A stretch of DNA of 64,000 nucleotides from Loxodes magnus (lineage: Eukaryota; Ciliophora; Karyorelictea; Loxodida; Loxodidae), in NCBI GenBank assembly GCA_946699065.1, contig CAMPDV010000536.1:62001-126000 (forward strand), given 5' to 3'. Each line of letters opens with the position of its first letter. The first letter of the stretch is position 1. Shown in pieces: positions 10,945 through 21,589 of the stretch. A program made the translations under genes and the position numbers. A model generated the notes under the pieces. It was given only the letters and a program-made list of their open reading frames with translations. It was not told the origin of the DNA and made no database searches.

Positions 10945-12055
10945 AGATAACAAAAAATGTTTTACAACTTCCATCTCAATAATCTTGATTTAATTTTCTT
11001 TAATCATTTTCTTCTGCACTTGCTCACAAGCCAAATTATTCCATTAACTCTTCCACTTGTTCGTTTTTTACTCTAAAATTTAAATTCTTCTATGAAGCAA
11101 TTTTGAATGAAAGTATTTAATTCTGTTGTCAATTTGTTAAAGTTATCTTAGAGTATGGAAGTTAGGATTAATTTAAATTTTTTGTAAGTTATAAGTTTAA
11201 GCAAATCATAATTTTTCAAGTCTTTAAATTCTTCCATTAAATCTTGCAGAGCTTCACATTAAGAAATATGTTAATAGGTTTCTTATTCTCTGCAAATCTA
11301 TATTTAAGAGTGTTTTATTTAATAGTACCTATATTTCAAATAATACTAAAAATTGTAACTAAGGTCATTAATTTGAAAATTGATACTATTTCTCTAATCA
11401 TTGTCTTGTTTAATATTGTGTAAGTATAAGTTGGAAATTTCTATTAGTCAATGTTATTATCTTAATCTTTAAAATAAAGGTGTGAAGTAGGCATTGCACT
11501 CAACCTTCCTATTGTATCTGAATAAAATTTTAATTCTATTTTATTTAAAACTTTATTTAAAATTATTTGTTACTACTAGCATCTTAAAGTTCTATTTGAA
11601 AATGTTAAGTCATTTATTTTAAATTCTTTAAATATTTAAGGTTACTGTACTTTGTTAAAATAAATGCTACATCAGAGTTGGGATCCATTTAAGATTCAGT
11701 GTGAAGTTTTATATAGAATTTGAAATAATACATTGCAATGTAATTTTAAAAGAATAACCAATTAAAGACAATAAAGTAAGATTCATTAAAAGTAGATAAG
11801 ACTTTGTAAAGCACATCTTGCTACTTATCTTTAGTCAGTGATTATATCATTTTATTTTTTATCTCTGAAGAATAGTTCAAGTAATTAATTCTGACCCATA
11901 CCGCGTCTTCAGTAGTATAAATATTCTAAAAATCTATTATATATTAATTAACACTTTTTATTGTTATTAAATTTACAGTCCCTGTACTTTTTATATCTTA
12001 TTAAGATTGCCTGACTCCAATAATTAATTATTAAATACCATCTCATACTTAGTGA
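10945..12055 (-). mobile_element. Second-family LINE ORF2 3' end, unit 1
   Basis: The minus-strand frame passes through QMDPNSDVAFILTKYSNLKY, HFQIELQDASSNK and a knuckle region TYQHISQCEALQDLMEEF, with a Lys/Glu-rich tail (KKMIKENQIKIIEMEVV, about 10965). The segment before the knuckle (SYNFQYYLKYRYYQIKHS) aligns with the same place in the plus-strand LINE. In unit 1 the first Cys pair is damaged (CRE); in unit 2 it is intact as CICGEQ (about 29402-29421). It is clearly diverged from the family at 2690, so it is a separate LINE lineage. Confidence 0.6.
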
Positions 12056-12100
12056 GCTGCAGAGAGATAAAATTTATTGAGATAAAATGTAGAAATTGAA

Positions 12101-13990
12101 ATGCTTAATGATACCTTTAAAAATCATGATGGAAAAACTGAAGCTAATGAGTAATTGACGCTAGTTTTTTAACTACCAGAAACAGATGTAAACATTACAA
12201 AAGGGAACTGTACCTGTTTGTATTTTAGAACAAATAATTGGGTCTGAATGAAGCGTGTAAATTAGCGAGGTGTTTTAGGATTATTACCTTGCAGTATAAT
12301 TAATAATGCATTTTGGAGAGAAGCTTCAAGAGAACTAAAACTGACTAATATCATCTTTCGTACATCTAGAGCCTGATGCATAGAATAAGTTTTTAAGATT
12401 AGAGGGGGAAATAAAAAATATATGCTCTTGAAATGGTTTAGTCTTACCTAGTATGTATTTATGGTACTTTAATGGCTTATTATAGACCAGGAGAAGACAT
12501 ATATTTAACCTATATATGGCTAAGATAAGTACTGTATAAATAATTCTAAGAGAATAATCCGTGAAAGTTCCTAACTTGGTAAGCTTTTAGTAGAAATTGT
12601 AAGGAATATAGCTATTGGAAGAATTGATGATGAAGAGAAATAGCTCTCTTGAAGCAGCTTTAAAGTATAGAGATTATATAAATTTTCTTCATCCTAGTGA
12701 CTATGATTTCATACTTTATAATATGAGAGATTTTGAAATAGCAAAGCATTCTTAAATAACCGACTTATGGTGTTTTTTCTATGGTTTATATTTTACTCAT
12801 CAATAAAATATAACAGCTGATGGATTATCTGATTAAATCCTTAGAATGATTTGGGAAAGATTTGCTAGAAATATTCCAAGTCTTTAAATGAAAAGCATAC
12901 TTGAAAGTGATTAACTGATTGAATATTTACACAAAAAAGTATGAAGTTCAGTGCAAAATAAGACAATAAGTTGAAATTTTGAATTAGATTGCTTCAGAAC
13001 AGTATTTTAGAGACCATGAAGAATGTCTAGCTTATATTCTACTTAGAAGAATTAATTTTTAGTAAGGTAAAATTGTAAAAATTTGAATGGAATTACTATT
13101 CTATGTTTAGCAATCTGTCCAAGTGGGAAAAGCTCCTTAAGTGAAACAGGAGTTGCCGAATTTATTCTAGAAGCTAGTAAGTTTAATAGATGTGCTGTTT
13201 GAACAAGAAATGCTTAGATTAGTATAATAAAATGCTCCCATACCACTAAAAATAGACTAAAATACTTAAAATGTTCTTAGTACTTAATAAACTGAATAAG
13301 AAAAAGTAAATAAAACTAAATAAATGTTAAATATTTATCATATCTTAAGATATCCTTTTTCAAATCAAATTCATACATCTTAAAATAGCAAAGAATGAAA
13401 AATTATTATTTTCAGTTTAGCAAAAGATTGAACTGAAGAAAATGCTCGAGTTATATAAGAGAAAATTAGATGGTTATAAAGAAGAAAAACCTACGCCACC
13501 TTTAGGAGTCAAATTTATTTTATTTATAATTGCAAGAACAGTATTTTAAAATAGCGCAGTATATGAGGTTTTCAAGAAAAAACTTCCAAGCTTAGCAATT
13601 ACGATATGAATTGGAGAAAAAAAAGAAAATCATGTAAAGAATAAGCAAGTCTTATAGCAATGTAATTTGGATAAACTATAAGAACAAATCAGGATGCATA
13701 ACAAAAATATGTAGAAGAAAGTGAAGAAAAGCAGGAAGAAATATAAGAGGAAACATAAGAGGAAATCGAGTATATTCCTTCAGAAAAAGCTATTCAAACA
13801 GTAGGTATCTTCAACAAGAAAAAGAAAGAATATAACAGCAAATAGAAAACGGGGCAGGATATCCTATATGTTTTTCATCATTCTCATAAATTTAGGGGGG
13901 CTGCTTTGCATGGTGATCCACGTCATTTGAAATGTGAAATATATCTATAGAGTTTGAGTTTTTTGTCCTCTATATAGATAGAAACTTTAA
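12101..13990 (+). pseudogene. Gene A, unit 1 copy (unidentified, frameshifted)
   Basis: I do not recognise this protein. The start was chosen at ATG 12101 (MLNDTF...), which agrees with unit 2. Protein-like blocks include FQLPETDV, PSDYDFILYNMRDFEI, ITDLWCFFYGLYFTHQ, EECLAYILLRRINFQQGKI, SLIDVLFEQEMLRLVQQ, FILFIIARTVFQNSAVYEV, an acidic stretch (YVEESEEKQEE) and a C-terminal YPICFSSFSQIQG...LHGDPRHLKCEIYLQ, which could be a degenerate RING-like Cys/His end. Unit 1 has extra bases relative to unit 2 near 12190 and 12850 that break the frame, so it is called a pseudogene. Other frame changes could be very short introns. Confidence 0.5.
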
Positions 13991-14338
13991 AAACAATTTT
14001 AATTAAACTATCTTTTAAATATTTATATTCTAATAATATTGCAAGCTCTTATTGAAGCAATATTAAAAGCTAAAACTATTTAAGATTATTTACATTAACA
14101 TATTTAATAATTTAATTTAAAATAAAATAAAATTTAATTTTCAAAACTTAAAATAAAAAATGTTTAAGATGCTTTCTTAAAAGCAATAATATTTAGTAAG
14201 CTTATTTGAAAACTAAATTTTATTTAAAAAGGTTAAATCTAATAATTAAATTATTTTAAATTATTAACTTTATAAAATTTTAAGCTTTTTCTAGCTTAGA
14301 TAGTTATAAGATACATCTATTTATATGAAATTAAAAAA

Positions 14339-15190
14339 ATGCTAAACATCCAATAGGCTTTCTTTACTACCTCTTACAAAGATAAAAAGGAAGAGAGCAT
14401 GCGAGATGCCATTTCTTCTAACCTCACGTCTTTTCTTTAATTAGATCAACCTTTTTATCAGCAAAAAAACTTAATAATGAACCTAACAACTTTCAAAGCC
14501 GGGTAAACAACAGAAACAAACTCTATAAACTCCAAAAAGGAAGAGAGACATCGAAATTAGCAGGAGATTGCATTGCATTGCTAGAAAGAACCTTTGGATA
14601 CAACTCAGATCAAGTTGACATTGAATAATTTGCATTGATGGTGGTGAAATTTAATGAAGAGGTTTAAAAGTAGAAATAGTTGAACGAAAAACTTAATTTT
14701 AAGCCAGAAGAAAAACTTAAATGGACTGGGATCGTATATTTAATTATGAGCGCTAAATGGATGCGTTTTTCAACATCCAATACCATTTGGATAAGAATAC
14801 AACTTAGCTGAATGATTAAGTAGTTAAATAAGAATAGGAAATTCAACTTCTAAAAGAATCAAGAATGGAATAGCTAAATACTGGATCGATCTCAATAATC
14901 GTCAAACCCTAAGCTTAACCTCAAATGAGACTAATTCCGATTCAGAAAAGATGCTTTCGCTTCTAAAACCAATAAAAGCTATATCAGAACTGTAAGAAGT
15001 TTCAATAGAAACAAAGGAATTTGTGATAAGCAAAGCGAACAGAAGCAATTGTGCTGAACAAAATTTTTTTGCACGAAAATGGAAGTATGTATAAGAGAAA
15101 GAATATGGAATTATAACCAAGCCAGACAGGAATGTAGAAAGGTAAAACTATCTAAAAAAATCGCAGATGGGAACGCGAAATCATAAAGTT
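14339..15190 (+). pseudogene. Gene B, unit 1 copy (3'-truncated)
   Basis: ATG 14339 opens MLNIQQAFFTTSYKDKK. Blocks then follow in three frames: KLAGDCIALLERTFGYNSDQ, the coiled coil ALMVVKFNEEVQKQKQLNEK, MDAFFNIQYHLDKNTTQLND with another coiled coil VVKQEQEIQLLKES, and ETNSDSEKMLSLLKPIKAI...FFARKWKYVQEK. The alignment with unit 2 stops at about 15185, where unit 1 jumps over roughly 4 kb, so the C-terminal end is missing. Function unknown; see the unit 2 copy for the possible DNA-binding end. Confidence 0.5.
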
Positions 15191-16295
15191 GTAGTGCTAG
15201 CAATATAATATAGATTTGTATATAATAATAGAATAAAGTTTTTATCTTTAAATAATCTAGAATAATTTAGGTATTATTAATTAGAAATGATAATTACAAA
15301 AATAACATAAATAATTAATATTAGTTTGCTATAAAAGAGAAAGTTATCTAAATCTATTAATTATAACTAATCTAATATCTAAATTAAAGAGAAATTAATT
15401 AATAACTAATAAAGCTAAAAGGATGAAATTTTAAGTATTTAATAGATATAATTAAACATATTAAAGCTTATTTTAATAATAAAATTAAATATTACTATTT
15501 AATAATTGTAAGATATAATTAGTGATACACCATTTCTAGTTAGTTTAAATATTTACTTTCTACTACTTATATTCATTAAATTTATATATTTTGCTTAGAA
15601 TCAACATTAAAATAAATTATATTAGTTTATTATTTTAAGAGAGACCTTTATAAATAAAAAGTTTTAATTAAATAATAGTAAGAAAGTGGGCAATTAAAAG
15701 ATTTTATCTTATAAATTCTAAAAATGCTTTTTTTTAAATAATTTGATGTTTTTTAATATTTATTCAAACTAATTAATAAGAAACAATTTTATTTACTTTT
15801 TTTTAATTAGTAAAAAGATTAAATAAATAATTTTTTTTATTAAATGTAAGTGAAAAACAATAATTAATAACAGTAGCTTTTAAAAGAATTGTAATATTTT
15901 ATTTATCAATTAAATTAATTTACAAAGAAATAAGGTTTTCTTATTAAGAGTCTTTGATTTAAAGCACAAATAAGTAGTAACTAATAAATGCATACTAAAG
16001 TTATTATAATAGGGATATAAATTCTTCGTTATAAAACTTTTGATATAATAAATTATCCTTTTATTTAAAAGTAAAAGGATATAAAATAATTAAAATTGTA
16101 AAAGTTTGTACACTATTAGTTTATTATATTGTCTTGTTTTAAGACAAAAATAGAAAAATTAATGTTTAAGAAATGAGATATTTATAAATATGTTTAATAA
16201 ATAATTTCATTGTTTAATTTTATTGAAATTAAGTAAGTAAAATTAATTGAGTTATTTTAATTAAATAGTTATTGAATTAAGTTATAAAAATTAAA
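15191..16295. other. AT-rich region upstream of WD40 gene 1
   Basis: No coding frame recognised. The stretch matches 37325-38424 closely, so the WD40 promoter region is duplicated with the gene. The TTATAAAAATTAAA run just before the start is shared by units 1 and 2 and, in similar form, the inverted copy. Confidence 0.6.
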
Positions 16296-17382
16296 ATGGT
16301 GAAAAAAGAAACGGAGAAAAAAGAAAAGCAATTTACTAAAAGTATTTTTTTAAGAAAACTCTTAAGAGCGAGAAGCCACATCCTAGGGAAAATATCTCTA
16401 CTTCATTTTAAGTATGAAATTTTGCCTAACTTATGCTACTAAAAGTTAATAAACAAGATCAGTTATGACCAAAGTAAAGGTATTTCTTTAATATTTTTTA
16501 GACTAAGCCCTCACTGGTCACTCTTCAGCTGTGTTATCGGTAGCCATATCAAGTGATATGAATTTAATTGTATCAGGTTCGGACTATCCTGAATATTCGA
16601 TAAAGATCTGGAATTTCCAGACAGGTGCTCTCATAAGAACTATAACAGGACATACTTCTACTATTTTATCGGTAGTAATCTCCTCAGACTCTAGCTATAT
16701 CGTATCAGGATATGATGACTAAACCATAAAGATCTGAAACTTATAGACTGGTGCTCTTCAAAGAACTTTAACGGGGCATACTTCCTCAGTTAACTCGGTA
16801 GTAATCTCCTGTGACTCTAACTATATAGTATCGGGATCTTATGACAAAACCATAAAGATCTGAAATTTCCACAATGGTGATCTCCAAAGAACTGTAACGG
16901 GACATACTAATGTAGTTATATCGGTAGTACTCTCCTATGACTCTAGATATATTATATCGGGATCTGGTGATAAAACTATAAAGATTTGGGATTTCTAGAC
17001 AGGTCAGCTTGTGCGAAATCTTACTGGGCATTCAGGTTATGTTTCATCGGTGATAGTGTCTAAGGATAATAGGTATATAATATCAGGTTCGGATGACAGT
17101 ACTATTAAGATATGGGACTTCTCTTCTGGTTAGTGTATTCGTACTCTTTAAGGTCACGTAGATGTTCTATGTAGTATTCAGTTAAGTGTTGATTCAAGTG
17201 TTATATTTTCTGGTTCTTATGACGGAAAAATCAAGATCTGGAACTTTGATAAGGGTGAGTGTATATAGACTTTATAAGGGCATACAGGATCAATATGGTC
17301 TATAGCATTGAGTGTTGATAATAGATGGTTGGTATCGGGAGGACTTGACAAGACGATAAGAAAGTGGAGAGTTTCGAGTTGA
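16296..17382 (+). CDS. WD40 repeat protein 1 (seven-blade propeller, one 22-nt intron)
   Basis: The CDS is 16296-16479 joined to 16502-17382, 354 residues, read with TAR as Gln and TGA as Trp. About 60 basic N-terminal residues (MVKKETEKKEKQFTK...) are followed by seven WD repeats of 42 residues, six ending in KIWN or KIWD and the last in RKW. In-frame TAA (16720) and TAG (16744) fall where Gln is expected in DQT and LQTG. TGA at 16735 and 16861 supplies the conserved Trp. The stop is TGA 17380, right after RKWRVSS. The intron starts GTATTTC, ends TTTTTTAG, and its removal keeps the frame. WD propellers are binding scaffolds; no partner domain (kinase, NACHT) is visible. Residues after GHT and after SG vary between paralogues (see findings). 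Confidence 0.92.
16480..16501 (+). other. 22-nt intron in WD40 gene 1
   Basis: A GT...AG intron, pyrimidine- and A-rich throughout. Without splicing, the N-terminal frame does not join the first WD repeat. The same intron is present at the same site in all three WD40 genes, with one base changed in the inverted copy. Confidence 0.85.
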
Positions 17383-17883
17383 GTAACTTGCTATTTGACT
17401 TAATTAAATTTTACGATTAAAGATATAAGATATTGGTAATGTATTTAAATGAATGTTTAATGTTAATAATGTTTTTAGTTATATGAAGTTTTTTAATTAT
17501 TAATTAAAAATTTGTTATATTCTTAAATATTCTTGGTTTAAAATAAAGTTTGAGTAACATAGGTTATAGAAATTAGTGATGTATACTGATTTAAAGTGGT
17601 AATGTTTAAAAATATTTAAAATATAATTTTGTTAAATGAAAGAATGAAATAAGTTTAAGTTTAATTTTATTCTATAAAATTTTATAGATTTCATTTTTAG
17701 ATTTTGTAAAAATTTCAAGTTAAGTAAAAATTTTCATTTTTTTTGTGAAGTGGTTAAAATATTATTTATAAGGTTAAAGTAAGTTTATAATTTTGATTAT
17801 TAATTAAAAATTTAATTAAGTATTTATTTTAAATTAAATTAAATTAAATTAAATTTTGTTTTTTTATTATTTATTTTTTATGA
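17383..17883. other. 3' flank of WD40 gene 1
   Basis: AT-rich, with five AAATT repeats at about 17831-17855 directly before the next satellite array. It is conserved after WD40 gene 2 (39509-39984) and, inverted, after gene 3 (56430-56840). Confidence 0.7.
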
Positions 17884-19270
17884 TTGATTATTTATTAATT
17901 ATTATTAATTATTAATTATTTATTGATATTATAAAATTTTAATATTTAAGTTTAATATTTTTTGTTTCCGATTGGATTATAAAATTTTCTGATATTAAAT
18001 TTTTTATTTATCATTATCTTTCAATTTTAGAGTTTAAATTTTATGAAAATAAAAAATTTGTTTTTTTGCTCAGCGTTTTACACTACCAAAGATATCTGGG
18101 ACGGAATAAATTTAACTATTTCGGGATAAAAAATTCTAAATAGGAATAAAAATTTTGAAAGTAATTTTAAAAAAAGTTTTTAAAATTTCTTAGAAAAGCG
18201 TTTCTAAAATAATTTCGAAAATAATTATCTAAAATCGTTTTTGAAATAAAATTTGGAAATTAATTTTAAAAATCTTTAAATTTATTTTAAGGAATTTTTT
18301 TGAAAACTTTTTTTGATAAATATTTCTGGGACGGGATACATTTTTTTAATATGTAAAAAAGGTTTTTTTTTTAAATAGACTTAAAACTAAAAAAATTTTG
18401 AATTTTTGGATGGTAATTTAATTTTTTAAGTTATATGTTAATAAATTTATTTAAATTTGTTTATTCTTGTGTTTAAGTTCAATAATAAATTTTTATTTTA
18501 ATATGTTTCGTTTCCGATTGGATTATAAAATTTTTTGATATTAAGTTTTTTATTTATCATTATCTTTCAATTTTAGAGCTTAAATTTCATGAAAATAAAA
18601 ATTTTGTTTTTTTGCTCAGCGTTTTACACTACCAAAGATTTTCGGCACGGAATAAATTTAATTATTTCGGGATAAAAATTTTAAAATAGGAATAAAATTT
18701 CAAGAAAAAATTCCAAATATAAAAAATTTTTGAGAAAAAATAGGAATTAAAAAAAATTTTATATTAAAATAGAATTTGGAAATATTTTTTGTTGAAATGG
18801 TTTTTTGTAAAAATTAAAAAAAATTTTTTGCTTTTAAGAAAATTTTTTGAAAAATTTTCATCAAAACTTTTTTTCTTTTTTATTTAAAAGTATATTTTTG
18901 ATAAGGTTAATTATGTTTGAAATTATAAAAAAAATTTATTGTCTATGCTTTGGAAAAAATACAATTTTTAATTTTGAACATCTTTTTGAGTAAATGAAAA
19001 AATTTGTTTTAAAATTTTTAATATTATAATAATTTACTTAAATGAAAAGGATCTCAAGAAAAAAGGAGATATAATAAAATAACCATGAAATCGTTAAAAA
19101 ATTATCCTTTTTTCGCTCTGAGTTATACGCTACAAAAGAATTTCGGGTGGATAAATCCTTTTCTTAAAGGATAGAATTTTAAAAGATTTGAAAAGTTTTT
19201 TAAATGACTTTTAAGAAGTAAAGATAAAAAAATAAATGACAATTTTAGGAAGAAACAAAATAAATAAAAT
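17884..19270 (+). repeat. Satellite-like array, block 2 (two units plus a diverged third)
   Basis: Same organisation as block 1, with unit starts at about 17965 and 18508 and a diverged third core at about 19110. Only one short internal repeat is present in the first unit. Confidence 0.8.
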
Positions 19271-20486
19271 TTTTTTTATAAGAGGGCTTAAAACTATTTT
19301 TTTAATGGATATTGTAAATTTTTAAAAATAACTAATCTAAAAAGAGCTAAAAAATCTCTTTATAAAAATATGATCAATCAAATAGAAAAAATGAGGTAAA
19401 TACATCTGTAATAATAAATTTTATGCCAATTTACAAAGAGTCTAAAAAAAGGAATTAAACAAGATCCAAATAATATATCTAACCTAACTATATAAAATAA
19501 AGAAACAAAAATTTATTAATCAAGTTTAAAAATATTCTGCTTTATTATAATAATTATAAAAATATTAAAAATTTAAGATTAGTAAAAGAGTTTTGAAAAG
19601 AGCTTACTACGACTAACTATCTGTTTTTAGTTTGCGAAAAGATGTTAATTTAGAAGAGGAAAACAAGTTTTTAAGAAAAATTGCTATATTAAGTATTTTT
19701 TCTCTTTAAAATTTTTCTCATTCTGTAATATTAAAAGAAAAGCTTTAAAGATAAACTTTTTGATTATAAGCAACTTAAGCATATCTACTGTGCATGTAGA
19801 AAATCGATTTTATTTATTAATCTTAAAATTTGAATTTCTAATGAAGCTATTTTATTAAAGCTGAAAGCTTTTTTAAAAAATTGATTGATTATTTATCATA
19901 TAAAAAGCATTTGCTAGTAAACTATATAAATAATTTGAATATATGCAAAATTATAAAAATCTTCACTTTCTTGTAAATTATCTTATATTCCATCTAAAAT
20001 AAGAATAAAATTATATTCTAATATTAAATAATAAGAATTAGCAAAATGAAAGTGTAAATAATTAAGAAATCAATATACCTTCATTATATCAAAAAAGGTT
20101 AAAAGAAAAGCTTTAATTTTTTGTATTAATTAAAATAATATACAAAGTGTAAGTTAATAACTATTATAATTATATCTATAAAAAATGGGAAATATTTCGT
20201 ACAATATAAAAAGAAACATATATAGCATAATAAAAAGCAAAGTTTCTACTAAGCCAATAATGCTAATAGTACACAATTTCATAAACAACCTTAATAATGA
20301 ACTATTTTTGTTATATGCTAAATGATTAGACAACTAAATTATAATTTTTAATTTCACATTCCTTTAATAAATGTTTGGTTATTATACAATATAGTAATTT
20401 TTAATTTAAGATACTAAATATTCAAAGCATAATAATATTTAAAGTGATTTAATAAATTTAATTAAATTTAACTAAAAAAATTTGTG
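19271..20486. other. AT-rich spacer, no gene recognised
   Basis: Matches 1431-2640 closely. No coding frame found. Confidence 0.6.
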
Positions 20487-20487
20487 G

Positions 20488-20527
20488 TACCTTCAATTTT
20501 CAGAATATGTTCTTCCAATTGAAGGTA
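20488..20527 (-). other. LINE 3' stem-loop, unit 2
   Basis: Identical 11-bp stem and 18-nt loop as at 2642-2681. Confidence 0.6.
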
Positions 20528-20534
20528 TTATATT

Positions 20535-21265
20535 GTTTTTAAATGTTATTATATATCAAGTTTATTGCTCTTCAGAACTAATTTTCTAGTTTAGGTTTTT
20601 TTTTCTTCTGAGTATCTCCTTTCTTGTTCATTTTCAAGCTAACTTTCATTTTTTCTATTTTCTGTTGTCAATCTTCTTCTTCATCTTCGCTATCGTTTTC
20701 CTCTTCGTTCCAATCTTCTTCTTCCTCATCATTTTTCATCTAATTTTGTTGGACATCTTATTCTTTGTTTCTTGATTTTATTATTCTTCATTCTCTTCAT
20801 TAAAATTTTCTATTCTTAGATTTGCTTCTTTTTATTATTTCTCGTATTGCTCTTCTACTTTCTCTTGTTATAGAATTTCTTGCCTCCTTTTGATAAACAT
20901 TTGAATGAATATTTTTATTTATTCATCCACCATTTCTATTTTTTTCTTAGGAAAAGAGTTTATATATAGTTAATCGTAATTTATTAGTTTCAAAATATCA
21001 CATTAACCAATTTTGGAGACCAATCATTCTCTTATATCAATGTAATATATACATTCCATTACATGTTGGAGAGTGTCATATTCTCCGCATATACAAAAAG
21101 GATTTTCAATAATATAATTTCGATCTTTCAGAGTCTTTCGAAATGCGTAAGACTGGCTTCTAATCTTATAGATGCAAATTATTTCTTTCAAATATTTTTT
21201 GTTTAATTTCGTGTATGTTATTTTGGGGAATTATCTTAGGTTTTAAAATTGTTCTATAGTGGTTT
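20535..21265 (-). mobile_element. LINE ORF2 C-terminal end, unit 2
   Basis: Same fragment as 2690-3420, with the CxC...HxxxC knuckle intact. Small length differences in the Glu/Asp-rich tail (one trinucleotide fewer near 20675) keep the frame. A base lost near 20767 shifts it. Confidence 0.75.
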
Positions 21266-21589
21266 AATAAATATGATTTTTAAAAGATTAAACACTTATT
21301 TTAATTTAAAATATCTTATCAAGAAATTAAATTAAAATGTTTTCATATTCATTTTCTAATTAAATAGTCATTATTTATTGTTTATTTATCTATTTTATTG
21401 ATGTTTTAAAGATTGTAATTATATTTATTCATAAAGTATGATATCAACTGAAAATTGCTAGATTATTTAAAGATAAAAACTTAATTCTTAAAACAATTCT
21501 TTTATAAGATAAACAGTGATAAGATGATATTATAGCTTAAAAAGATAATTTGTTCTGCAAATTTATTTATAAAACAAAACTTAATTTTA

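Larger units (their letters stand above)
1..17883. repeat. Segmental tandem repeat, unit 1
   Basis: This segment recurs head-to-tail as unit 2 from about 17884 and in part as unit 3 from about 39985. The left window edge lies inside the array's AT-rich start, which matches 17885 and 39990 almost exactly, so another WD40 gene probably lies just outside the window. Compared with unit 2 it lacks 402 bp in the plus-strand reverse transcriptase and about 4 kb after gene B. It has about 170 bp around 9954-10125 that unit 2 lacks. Much of the alignment looks well above 90% identical by eye, with scattered indels. Confidence 0.9.

Noticed and set aside
14664..15120. Minus-strand small ORFs opposite gene B
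   Set aside because: Standard-code open frames that are shadows of the plus-strand coiled-coil gene; the plus strand has protein-like composition with TAR as Gln.
16296..17382. Mitochondrial or mycoplasma-type DNA (TGA as Trp, very AT-rich)
   Set aside because: TAA and TAG also encode amino acids, a short spliceosomal-type intron is needed, and APE-type LINEs and eukaryotic tRNA-Lys relics are present. That fits a nuclear ciliate genome.
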